Translations under genes and position numbers: made by a program | NCBI RefSeq assembly: GCF_900107605.1 | Contig: NZ_FNQJ01000028.1 | Location: 1 to 44,682 of the forward strand | Direction of reading: 5' to 3' | From: Acidovorax soli | Lineage (GTDB): Bacteria > Pseudomonadota > Gammaproteobacteria > Burkholderiales > Burkholderiaceae_C | Length of the DNA: 44,682 bases | The notes under the pieces: generated by a model | Told to the model about the DNA's origin: nothing | The model's database searches: none | What the model saw: only the letters and a program-made list of their open reading frames with translations | Shown: piece after piece, positions 7,428 through 14,336 of the stretch | How positions within the stretch are numbered: position 1 is the first letter of the stretch | How the letters are laid out: each line of letters begins with the position of its first letter

Positions 7428-7545
7428 GGCTTCAAATTGAAAGACGTGAAGCCATACCCTGCGGGAATGGCTCCCGTAGGGTTGAAAGTTGCGCATGATG
7501 CGCAGATGGGGTTGCTATGCGGCAACTCGCGTGGAAAGATCCAGT
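7428..7545 (-). promoter_or_regulatory. Structured mRNA leader of the parB-like gene (candidate translational switch)
   Basis: About 118-nt leader with the same parts in the same order as the E-operon leader: P1 (GTTGC/GCAAC, 7511-7526), P2 (TGCGCA/TGCGCA, 7490-7504), hairpin alpha (CGGGA/TCCCG, loop GCCAT, 7462-7476, with CCCT/AGGG extending it to 7457-7481), segment B (ATGGCTTC, 7448-7455) and segment C (GAAGCCAT, 7426-7433), which includes the ribosome binding site and the first two bases of the start codon. B pairs perfectly with C, or alternatively with the alpha loop. Loop and partners differ from the E leader by compensating changes. Confidence 0.6.
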
Positions 7546-7551
7546 GGCGGA

Positions 7552-7580
7552 ATTGTTGTTCGCCTTGCGCATCGTGTCAA
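7552..7580 (-). promoter_or_regulatory. Candidate sigma70 promoter of the parB-like gene
   Basis: On the minus strand, a consensus -35 TTGACA (7580-7575) lies 17 bp from AACAAT (7557-7552). The predicted start near 7545 gives a leader as long as that of the E operon. Confidence 0.5.
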
Positions 7581-7624
7581 ACGGGTGCGTGCAATAAAAA
7601 ATGTCCGCTGTCAAGGACTTTCGA

Positions 7625-7645
7625 TTTGCGTCGGACGGACGCAAA
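7625..7645. repeat. Inverted repeat upstream of the parB-like promoter
   Basis: Perfect 8-bp arms TTTGCGTC / GACGCAAA with a 5-bp spacer, about 45 bp upstream of the parB -35 box. This is a plausible protein-binding site, for example for the ParB-like protein itself. The rest of the gap to the next gene (7646-7873) shows no gene; a minus-strand frame there has no recognisable product. Confidence 0.45.
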
Positions 7646-7873
7646 CCCATATCTGACGCGGGTTTAGAGGGTATTCGGGTTCCGGGTAGCTACGGACCGC
7701 ATCCATGTCAGGAGTTGCATGGGAGCCTGGGGATTGTGCTTCCCGGCGACCTGAGGCGCGCGCCAGCGCATAGACGCTGAGTGCGCGCACGGTCACCGTA
7801 CCGCTGGAGCGAGCACGCCTCTGGCAGCCGTGGCCCGCAGCCGCCCAAGGGCAAACGGCGGCGCACACAGTAC

Positions 7874-9043
7874 TCAGCGATCGAACTGCAGGAAACTCTC
7901 GACGTTCGCATTCAGCTCTTTCACAAGAGTCTGAGCATCATCGACGATGCGCTGTAGTGAAGCGCCGCCATCCATGTAGACCCTCATGGACACCAGTTGG
8001 AGCAGGCTAAGACCGATTCGGCGCAGATCGGCCAGCGTGCTTTCCGGCACAACAGACAGCCTGAAATAGGTCCAAGTGGCGATTTGCTGGCCGATGCCAT
8101 AGGTTTCCTGCTGGGCTTTCTCGACACGCCCATCGAAGATCTCTTTGTTGGCACGGTCCCACATTTGGGTCAACTTGCGGGCAAGTTTGGCAATCGCCTC
8201 CAGGACTTTTCGCTGTGTCTCATCGCTGACCTCGACAGGATCGACCAGATCGCGCATCAACTCCGCAGCAGCGAAGCCTGCGGAGTTGCACACGTCGTTG
8301 AAGTTTTCCCCTTCGCCGAGGTAGTGCCGGAACTGTGCGACTTCATCGAGCTTCTCAGCTGTGGCTTCCAACCGTTCATTGACGTGGCTCTCAATGGCCC
8401 AGTCGGAGACGGACAGGTCGCGCAGCTTTGACGCATAGACCTCCGCATCTGCCGACCAATCTTCAATCCAGGGTTTCAGGCTTCGCATCTCGGAGTCCGT
8501 ATCGCTCCAGCGTCGCACGTTGGCGAGCACGTCGGCCAGCGCAGACAGCTCCGGATGATTCTTGGGTCCTTCTGCGGCCTCCCCGGGCATGGAAGCTGTC
8601 AAGGCAGCGCGAACCTCTGAGGCCGTCGCCGGTCGGGAGACCGTGCCGTGCCGGATGTACGCGCGCGAATCCACGTAGTACAGAGGCTCTGAACCCTTCT
8701 CGACAGTGATGACGAGAACGCCGAGCCCATTTGCCGATGTCCAGCCGATCTGCGGGCGGACGGGGGGATCGATGATCTGGCAAACGCCCACGATCCTTCT
8801 GCCGAGATCATCTCGAGCCGCTGGGTCATGTGCATTTTCGACTCCTGGAATCGAGCCGTCGTCTGCCACTCCAAGAAGGAGTCGGCCCCCGCTGCTGGAA
8901 GCGAAAGCCGCGATTTCCTTGGCAAGATCCCGCACCTGCTTTGGCAGCTCTCGCTTGAATTCCACAGTCTCGCTCTCACCGCCCTGAGCAAGCCGAGGAA
9001 TATCTTCAGATAGCTGGGCGTCCGCCCACGGTTCGATGGTCAT
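7874..9043 (-). CDS. AlbA_2 (Schlafen-type) putative DNA-binding/ATPase-like protein
   Basis: 389-residue protein. Residues about 20-145 form an AlbA_2 domain, recognised by ESETVEFKRELP, the AAFASSSGGRLLLGV core, the DDGSIPG loop and the YYVDSRAYIRHGTVSRPAT strand with its Arg/His/Gly pattern. This domain occurs in transcription regulators and in several phage-defence proteins and probably binds nucleic acid. The remaining 240 residues are helical, with no motif I recognise. It stands alone between the PRTRC parB promoter and the GST/TetR block, with a 128-bp gap on its upstream side. It may be an orphan regulator or a defence gene; the N-terminal domain is certain, the function is not. Confidence 0.75.
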   Translation of the reverse strand: MTIEPWADAQLSEDIPRLAQGGESETVEFKRELPKQVRDLAKEIAAFASSSGGRLLLGVADDGSIPGVENAHDPAARDDLGRRIVGVCQIIDPPVRPQIGWTSANGLGVLVITVEKGSEPLYYVDSRAYIRHGTVSRPATASEVRAALTASMPGEAAEGPKNHPELSALADVLANVRRWSDTDSEMRSLKPWIEDWSADAEVYASKLRDLSVSDWAIESHVNERLEATAEKLDEVAQFRHYLGEGENFNDVCNSAGFAAAELMRDLVDPVEVSDETQRKVLEAIAKLARKLTQMWDRANKEIFDGRVEKAQQETYGIGQQIATWTYFRLSVVPESTLADLRRIGLSLLQLVSMRVYMDGGASLQRIVDDAQTLVKELNANVESFLQFDR

Positions 9044-9171
9044 AGCGATATCATGCCCGCGCCTCGAAAGATCTCCACGAATTCCCGAGCTCCCTGCAGC
9101 AGCTGGCGCACGCCCACGTCGCGTGATTGCTTTGACTTTGAGTAATCGCTGGTGTGTGCACCATAAACGTA

Positions 9172-9876
9172 TCAGCGCGCCTGCGGGCCTGCGGCAGTTT
9201 GACCGAACAGAAGCTTCTTGCCCTCCTCCGTCACCGCAGGACGCGATGCGAAAGGCTCGCCGCGCGCATAGGCCCTGATCGTCGCGGGACGATTGCGAAT
9301 CGCATCAAACCACCGCCGCAGACTGGGGAACTCGTCGAGTTCCTGCTGCTGGCGCTTCCACGGCACCACCCAGGGGTAGGTCGCCATGTCCGCGATCGAA
9401 TAGGTTTCACCTGCGAGATATTCCTGCACGGCCAGGCGTCGGTCGAGCACACCGTACAGGCGATTGGTCTCGTTGACGTAGCGCGTGATGGCATAGGGGA
9501 TCTTCTCGGGCGCATAGATGCCAAAGTGATGGTTCTGACCGGCCATGGGGCCGAGTCCACCGACCTGCCAGAAGAGCCATTCCAGCACCGCCTTGCGCTC
9601 ACGCAGGTCGGTCGGCATGAAGCGACCCGTTTTCTCCGCAAGATAGACCAGGATGGCGCCCGATTCAAAGACGGTCACGGGCTCCCCGCCGTCGACCGGC
9701 TGCATGTCGATGATCGCAGGCATCCGGTTGTTCGGCGAGAACGCGAGGAACTCAGGCTTGAACTGGTCGCCCGCACTGATGTCGACAGGATGAATGCGGT
9801 ATTCGAGGCCAGCCTCCTCCAGAAACATCGTGACCTTGTGGCCATTGGGCGTGGGCCAATAGTAGAGGTCGATCAT
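9172..9876 (-). CDS. Glutathione S-transferase (YfcG/YghU-like)
   Basis: 234-residue cytosolic GST. The thioredoxin-like N-terminus shows the Nu-class pattern (TPNGHKVTMFLEEAGLEY), the cis-Pro strand NNRMPAIID and the glutathione-binding ESGAILVYLAEKTG. The C-terminal helical domain includes YLAGETYSIADMATYPW, the usual N-capping box. Family members such as YfcG act as glutathione-dependent disulfide reductases or peroxidases. The start overlaps the stop of the TetR gene (ATGA), so the two are co-translated. It is a paralogue of the GST at 11347-12063, and the two share the same motifs. Confidence 0.88.
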   Translation of the reverse strand: MIDLYYWPTPNGHKVTMFLEEAGLEYRIHPVDISAGDQFKPEFLAFSPNNRMPAIIDMQPVDGGEPVTVFESGAILVYLAEKTGRFMPTDLRERKAVLEWLFWQVGGLGPMAGQNHHFGIYAPEKIPYAITRYVNETNRLYGVLDRRLAVQEYLAGETYSIADMATYPWVVPWKRQQQELDEFPSLRRWFDAIRNRPATIRAYARGEPFASRPAVTEEGKKLLFGQTAAGPQAR

Positions 9877-10487
9877 TTGCGACTCCGTCGTTGAGATGTG
9901 CCGGCGCCATCGAGCAGCGCCAATGCGGGCCGGACAAGCCCACGCAGCAATTCCGGTTCTGGCCGCGATCGCGCGAGGACGCGCAGCCCCATTAGCAAGC
10001 CGAGCAGCATCCGGGCGAGATCATCGGCCGGCAACGTGATGTTGATCGCGCCGGCATCTTGGCCGGCCTTGACGCAACGGTAGAAGAAGGCCTCCATGTC
10101 GCGCAAGACAGCGGCCAGTGCAGCCTGAAACTCCGCGTCGTGAGGTGCCAGCTCCAGTGCCGAGTTCACGATCAGGCATCCCTTGCGCTGGTCGTCGGCC
10201 AGCGACAATTCGATGATCTCATCGAAGAACGCACCGATGGCCGCACGAGGTGCCAACTGGGACTCGAAGCGCCGGACCCGATCGCAAAAGCCTCGCTCGA
10301 CATAGTGTTCGAGCGCCTGCCGGTACAGCGTGCGTTTGTCGCCAAACGTGTTGTACAGACTGGGGCCGGCGATACCCATCGCGTCGGCCAGGTCCCGCAC
10401 CGAGGTGGCTTCGTAGCCCCTCGACCAGAAGCATTGAATCGCGGCATCGAGGGCCACTGCTTCGTCAAACTCTCTGGGGCGCGCCAT
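9873..10487 (-). CDS. TetR/AcrR family transcriptional regulator
   Basis: 204-residue repressor-type regulator. The N-terminal helix-turn-helix is clear (about residues 25-50: EATSVRDLADAMGIAGPSLYNTFGDKRTLYRQAL). The C-terminal two-thirds is the variable ligand-binding and dimerisation domain. It is followed by a GST gene with an ATGA overlap and preceded, 63 bp away, by the SDR gene of the same strand. It probably controls the surrounding detoxification genes in response to an electrophile or oxidant. A palindromic site in the promoter at about 13767-13780 is a candidate operator. The ligand cannot be read from the sequence. Confidence 0.88.
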   Translation of the reverse strand: MARPREFDEAVALDAAIQCFWSRGYEATSVRDLADAMGIAGPSLYNTFGDKRTLYRQALEHYVERGFCDRVRRFESQLAPRAAIGAFFDEIIELSLADDQRKGCLIVNSALELAPHDAEFQAALAAVLRDMEAFFYRCVKAGQDAGAINITLPADDLARMLLGLLMGLRVLARSRPEPELLRGLVRPALALLDGAGTSQRRSRK

Positions 10488-10550
10488 GATCGTTCCTGGA
10501 TCGGTTCGTGGTTGGCTTCGTGAGTGGATGCGGTGCTTGATGCCGCGTCG

Positions 10551-11345
10551 TCACAATGCGCTGTGGTCCTTGACCGCCTCTTCCAGCGCGCTCTTGAGCG
10601 TCAGGAACCTCGCATCGACCGCTACCGGATCGTTACGGTTGAGCGCAATCATCTGGGCTCTCGCCTCCCCGCCCCGGATGACCTCGAAAGCGTTCGCCTC
10701 GATCCCGGCGACGATGGCATCGGCCACCGCAGAAGCAGGCTCGCGCGAAAACCCCAGTTCGGGACCAGCGCGATTCGACTTCATCATCGGCGTGTCCGTG
10801 CCTCCAGGATAGGCCGTCAACACATGAATGCCTTCGCCCTTGAGCTCGCGCCTGAGCGCCTCGCCAAAGCGAGCCAGACCTGCTTTCACCGCGGCATACG
10901 TTGCATAGAAGGGTGCGCCGACCAGGGCAATGCCGGATGCGACATTCACCACCATGGCATCTCCGCTGGCCCGCAGAGCGGGGAGCGCCGCGCGGGTCAA
11001 CAAGACTGGCGCGAGCAAGTCGACGATCACCATCTGCTCGATATCGGCTTCCGTGGTGTTCTCCAGCCGGCCAGCCCGCACGCCGCCGGCGTTGTTGACG
11101 AGGATGTCGAGTCCGCCCAGCGTCTGTATCGCCTGGTCCAGCGTGGCCGCGCGTCCCTCGGGACTTCCCACGTCAGCGCAGACGCCCGTCGCCGAGTCAA
11201 GGCTGCGCAGTGCATCGTCCAGGACGCTTCTGCGCCTTCCGGTGATGACCACCCTGGCGCCTCGCGCGATCAGCGCATGGGCCAGCGCGAGGCCGATCCC
11301 GCTCGATCCGCCCGTGACGAGGACCCGCTTGTTCTTCAGTTCCAT
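10551..11345 (-). CDS. Short-chain dehydrogenase/reductase (SDR)
   Basis: 264-residue classical SDR. It has the NAD(P)-binding TGGSSGIG (11-18), the NNAG strand motif, the active Ser in VNVASG and the catalytic YAAVK (YxxxK). An Arg at the end of the second strand (ITGRRR) favours NADPH. The start at 11345 has a strong AAGGAG; a longer frame reading to 11477 runs into the preceding GST gene and is rejected. It follows that GST gene with one base between them and is part of the redox-stress cluster. The likely role is reducing a reactive carbonyl, substrate unknown. Confidence 0.88.
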   Translation of the reverse strand: MELKNKRVLVTGGSSGIGLALAHALIARGARVVITGRRRSVLDDALRSLDSATGVCADVGSPEGRAATLDQAIQTLGGLDILVNNAGGVRAGRLENTTEADIEQMVIVDLLAPVLLTRAALPALRASGDAMVVNVASGIALVGAPFYATYAAVKAGLARFGEALRRELKGEGIHVLTAYPGGTDTPMMKSNRAGPELGFSREPASAVADAIVAGIEANAFEVIRGGEARAQMIALNRNDPVAVDARFLTLKSALEEAVKDHSAL

Positions 11346-11346
11346 T

Positions 11347-12063
11347 TCAAACTCCTTGCGCCGATGCAGGGGGATAGTTCGACGGGAAGAGCGCACGCTT
11401 GGTCTCCTCGTCGTTGATCGCCTTGAACGCATGGCTCTTGGCGAGCGCCCGGGCGCGAGCGACCGCCGGACGCGCATCCACGCCTGCGAACCACCGCTTC
11501 AGTTCGGGAAAGGGCCCCAGAGGATCCTCGGCGCCCTTGCGCACGCGGGAAGCGCGATCGAGCCAGCCCCAGGCGGAGATGTCGGCGATCGTGAAACCGC
11601 TGCCGACGATGAACTCGCGTCCGGACAGGTGATCGTTGAGAACCTGATAGTGCCGCTCCGCCTCGCGGCGGTAACGATTGGCCGCGTAGTCCAAGCCCTC
11701 GGGTGCGGCGAACTGGAAGTGCACCGCCTGCCCGGAGAACGGCCCCAATCCCGAGGCGATGAAGAGCAGCCAGGACAGCAACTCCGGCCGATCCTCGGAC
11801 GTGCCCAGAAGCTGGCCGGTCTTTTCCGCCAGATAGATCAGGATGGCGGTCGAGTCGAAGACCCTGACTTCGTTGCCGCCCGGCCCCTCGGTATCGACGA
11901 TGGCCGGTACCTTGCCGTTCGGATTGATCGCACGAAAGGCGGGCGCATGCTGCTCGCCCTTGCTTGTGTCGACCGGCAAGGCTTCGTAGGCCAGACCGGT
12001 CTCCTCCAGAAAGAGCGCGATCTTTGCGGGGTTGGGGGTCGGATGAAAGTAGAACCGGATCAT
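11347..12063 (-). CDS. Glutathione S-transferase family protein
   Basis: 238-residue GST with the N-terminal pattern TPNPAKIALFLEETGLAY, the NPNGKVPAIVD cis-Pro strand and DSTAILIYLAEKTG. The C-terminal domain has the FIVGSGFTIADISAWGWLD capping box. The motif set is the same as that of the GST at 9172-9876, so this is a second Nu-class-like enzyme in one cluster, probably a glutathione-dependent disulfide or peroxide reductase. The start overlaps the stop of the transporter gene (ATGA). Confidence 0.88.
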   Translation of the reverse strand: MIRFYFHPTPNPAKIALFLEETGLAYEALPVDTSKGEQHAPAFRAINPNGKVPAIVDTEGPGGNEVRVFDSTAILIYLAEKTGQLLGTSEDRPELLSWLLFIASGLGPFSGQAVHFQFAAPEGLDYAANRYRREAERHYQVLNDHLSGREFIVGSGFTIADISAWGWLDRASRVRKGAEDPLGPFPELKRWFAGVDARPAVARARALAKSHAFKAINDEETKRALFPSNYPPASAQGV

Positions 12064-13049
12064 GGTGTATGCCTCGTGGTTGCGGAAATCGATGGCTTCG
12101 CTGCTTTACGGGCAGGACGTGCTGCCAAGAGCACGCCGCCAACAACGACGGCAAGTGCAACGCACTCTCCACCAGACGGCAGCTCTCCAAGTACGGGAAT
12201 GGCGGCCAGCGAAGCAACGACCGGAATCAGGGCGATGATGGCTGTGGCCGCAGATGGGCCCAGAAGCGCGACAGAGCGATTGAAGGAAACGATCGCAACG
12301 CCGCTCATCAGGACGCCCTGATAGACGGCCTGCAAGCCGATCTCGCTGGGTGAGGCCATGGCGAGGCGACTGAGCCCGCCAAAAATATAGATCGGCAGGA
12401 AGAGGATGGCCGACCAGAAGCAGATCAGGGCTGCGGCCTGCACAGGTGTCAGGGCGCTGCGCCGAAAAAGCAGCGTGTAGACGGCCCACATGGCGGCGGC
12501 AGTCATCAGGGCGATGAGGCCCATCGGGTTCATGCCACCGTGAGCGGAAACACCGCCTGCAACCATGCACACCAGTCCGATGATGATGGCGAGGTAGCCA
12601 CACCAGCGCGCGCGGCCCTGTTTCTCTTTCAGGAAAATCCACGCGAAGGCGCCCGCGAATACCGGCATCAGGGTCGGCGCTATCGCTGCCGCGCGGCCGG
12701 CCGACGTGAGCTGCAGGCCGAGCGCGACCGCCAGGACGAAGGGCAACCCCCAAAGGCAGGCATAGACCAGCCCCTCACGCCATTCCTTGGCTGATAGGCG
12801 TCTCTTTCCCCGCAACAGCACTGGAAGAAGAATGACGGCACCGATGCCGAACCGCAGCGCGGTCACATCCCACAGGCGAAGTTCGCGCGTGACACTGAAG
12901 CGCGTCACGACGAACCAGCCCGCAAAGATCGTGACGCTGAGCCCGGCCCAGCAGAATCCGCGCAAGACGTTCCGGGATGATCTCTGAGGCCACGACGCGG
13001 CAGCCGGTCCGACTACCGCTTCTTGCACCAAGTCGACGGCCTGCGTCAC
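12060..13049 (-). CDS. DMT superfamily transporter (EamA family)
   Basis: 329-residue inner-membrane protein with ten hydrophobic segments in two EamA repeats (first repeat from GFCWAGLSVTIFAGWFVVTRF, second from GLIALMTAAAMWAVYTLLF). The family exports small metabolites or drugs. I place the start at the GTG at 13049-13047, which overlaps the TGA of the peroxiredoxin-like gene (GTGA) and matches the coupling seen down the cluster; ATG starts further upstream would read through that gene. Substrate unknown. Its position suggests export of a toxic conjugate or thiol compound. Confidence 0.85.
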   Translation of the reverse strand: MTQAVDLVQEAVVGPAAASWPQRSSRNVLRGFCWAGLSVTIFAGWFVVTRFSVTRELRLWDVTALRFGIGAVILLPVLLRGKRRLSAKEWREGLVYACLWGLPFVLAVALGLQLTSAGRAAAIAPTLMPVFAGAFAWIFLKEKQGRARWCGYLAIIIGLVCMVAGGVSAHGGMNPMGLIALMTAAAMWAVYTLLFRRSALTPVQAAALICFWSAILFLPIYIFGGLSRLAMASPSEIGLQAVYQGVLMSGVAIVSFNRSVALLGPSAATAIIALIPVVASLAAIPVLGELPSGGECVALAVVVGGVLLAARPARKAAKPSISATTRHTP

Positions 13050-13708
13050 GTAACCGCCTGCTCTTGCAGCGCCGCAAGAAGTCGCTGCGGGGCCAATCGC
13101 TGCCGGTAATCGACCTCGATGAAAGCCAGCGAGATCCTCTGGTTCGGCGTGATCACATAGGTGGCGGGAACGGGCAGCTCCCAACTGGCGTCCCCATTTA
13201 TGCTCGGCAGCGCCTTGTTGCTGGAACTCAAGGCATCGCGCAGTTCCTGCGGCAATGGATAGACCAGCCCGAATTGGCGAGCCACGTCATTGCCCAGATC
13301 GCTCAGGACGTTAAACGTCAACGCCTCGCGCTCCGCGGTTGACAGTGATGCGTCCGGAAGCTGAGGTGAGATGGCCAGCATGCTTGCGCCAAAGGATGCC
13401 AACTCGGGCAGCAAGGCCTGGTAGGACCGCAGTTGGAGGTTGCAGTACGGACACCAGCCACCTCGATAGAAGGTCACCACCACAGGACCTTGCTTGAGAG
13501 CAGCGGACAGCGACACCGTGCCGCCTTGGGCGTCCGGCAACGAAAAGTCGGGGGCCCTGTCTCCCTCCTTCAGCGCAGCGTGCCTCGCAAAGGTCGATCG
13601 CAGTTCCTCGATCCTGGACTCATAGAGCGCGACCCGGCCGGCTGGAGCGGTGCGGGCGAACTCCTTTCGCAATTCTTGCAGTTGTCGATCAAGATCAATA
13701 ACGGCCAC
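13046..13708 (-). CDS. Peroxiredoxin-like (AhpC/TSA) protein
   Basis: 220-residue AhpC/TSA thioredoxin-fold protein. An N-terminal helical extension (1-45) precedes the fold (APDFSLPDAQGG...). The active-site segment GGWCPYC has a CxxC pair (C86, C89) like a thioredoxin, rather than the PxxxTxxC of true 2-Cys peroxiredoxins, so it belongs to the peroxiredoxin-like group and may act as a thiol reductase. The start is GTG with GGGAG upstream. It is the first gene of the cluster Prx-EamA-GST-SDR(-TetR-GST). Confidence 0.87.
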   Translation of the reverse strand: MAVIDLDRQLQELRKEFARTAPAGRVALYESRIEELRSTFARHAALKEGDRAPDFSLPDAQGGTVSLSAALKQGPVVVTFYRGGWCPYCNLQLRSYQALLPELASFGASMLAISPQLPDASLSTAEREALTFNVLSDLGNDVARQFGLVYPLPQELRDALSSSNKALPSINGDASWELPVPATYVITPNQRISLAFIEVDYRQRLAPQRLLAALQEQAVT

Positions 13709-13761
13709 TTGGATCTCCCTTCGAGCAAGGCAGTCGCGGCGGGGATCGCAGCGGACTCCCG

Positions 13762-13799
13762 TTATTTTATATCAGTCGATAAAAAATGGCTTGTGTCAA
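13762..13799 (-). promoter_or_regulatory. Candidate promoter/operator of the redox-stress cluster
   Basis: On the minus strand there is a TTGACA box (13799-13794) and, further down, an AT-rich segment with TATAAA (13771-13766). Between and overlapping them is the short palindrome TATC-GACT-GATA. No -10 has ideal spacing: 17 bp from TTGACA gives only ACTGAT. The palindrome over the promoter core looks like a TetR-type operator. Confidence 0.35.
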
Positions 13800-14081
13800 G
13801 CGTTTTGCCTGAATGCAGGTCGCATCAGAAGCCTATACAGGTCAACGGGCTAGATCGAATCGAGGTTGCTTGGAGAGCTTCCGACTTTATGGGCCAGGAG
13901 CCACACAGAAGCATCGCGGCAGAAAGCCTCATCGCGTCATGGCGGGCGATCAAGCAACCGTCGAGGGATTCTCATCCCCACCTCGCCGCTGAAAGCGAAC
14001 GCGCAGCCCTTGGGCTGCGCGCTGGTCATGCGGTGGCTGATGATAGTAAAGCGTGGTCAGCTTGGTTTCGGAGGCGGGGCC
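13800..14081. other. Gene-free spacer between the conjugation operon end and the redox cluster
   Basis: No convincing gene. It contains a perfect hairpin GCGCAGCCC / GGGCTGCGC (14001-14009 and 14012-14020), a possible factor-assisted terminator for the operon ending at 14082. In Tn4371-type elements the right attachment site lies near here, but I could not find a recognisable att repeat. Confidence 0.5.
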
Positions 14082-14336
14082 TTACTGCCCGTCAATATTA
14101 TTTACGGATAAATCCTTAGCCCCGCCGCTTTTCCTGAATCCCCGATCTCCGGCCATGAACGCCTCCAGCATGTATGGGATCAGCGTCGTCGCATCGACTG
14201 CTTCACCGTGGGCCTGCGCATGCAGCGCGGCGTAGCGGTCGAGATCGGCCTTGAGGCTGATCGGGCACGCGAAGGTCAGCTTGACGCTCTCGGTCTTGGG
14301 CAATGGCCCCAGTCGCAGTTTGCGCGTTGTGCTCAT
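14082..14336 (-). CDS. DUF2274 domain-containing protein
   Basis: 84-residue protein of the DUF2274 family, which regularly follows trbI in Tn4371-type conjugative elements. The N-terminal part (LRLGPLPKTESVKLTF) is a beta strand followed by helices (ADLDRYAALHAQAHGE), which suggests a ribbon-helix-helix-like fold, but function is unknown. The start overlaps the TrbI stop by 4 bases. It is the last gene of the transfer operon in this window. Confidence 0.82.
   Translation of the reverse strand: MSTTRKLRLGPLPKTESVKLTFACPISLKADLDRYAALHAQAHGEAVDATTLIPYMLEAFMAGDRGFRKSGGAKDLSVNNIDGQ

Noticed and set aside
6171..7667. 498-codon plus-strand open frame opposite the parB-like gene
   Set aside because: It is the antisense of a clear ParB protein; its product is Gly/Arg/His-rich and matches no family. 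High GC at third codon positions keeps antisense frames open.
10930..12321. 463-codon plus-strand frame opposite the SDR, GST and transporter genes
   Set aside because: It spans three well-supported minus-strand genes and has no domain.
13709..14081. Attachment site of a Tn4371-type element after the DUF2274 gene
   Set aside because: I looked for the TTTTTCAT-type repeat expected at such att sites, on both strands, and found none.
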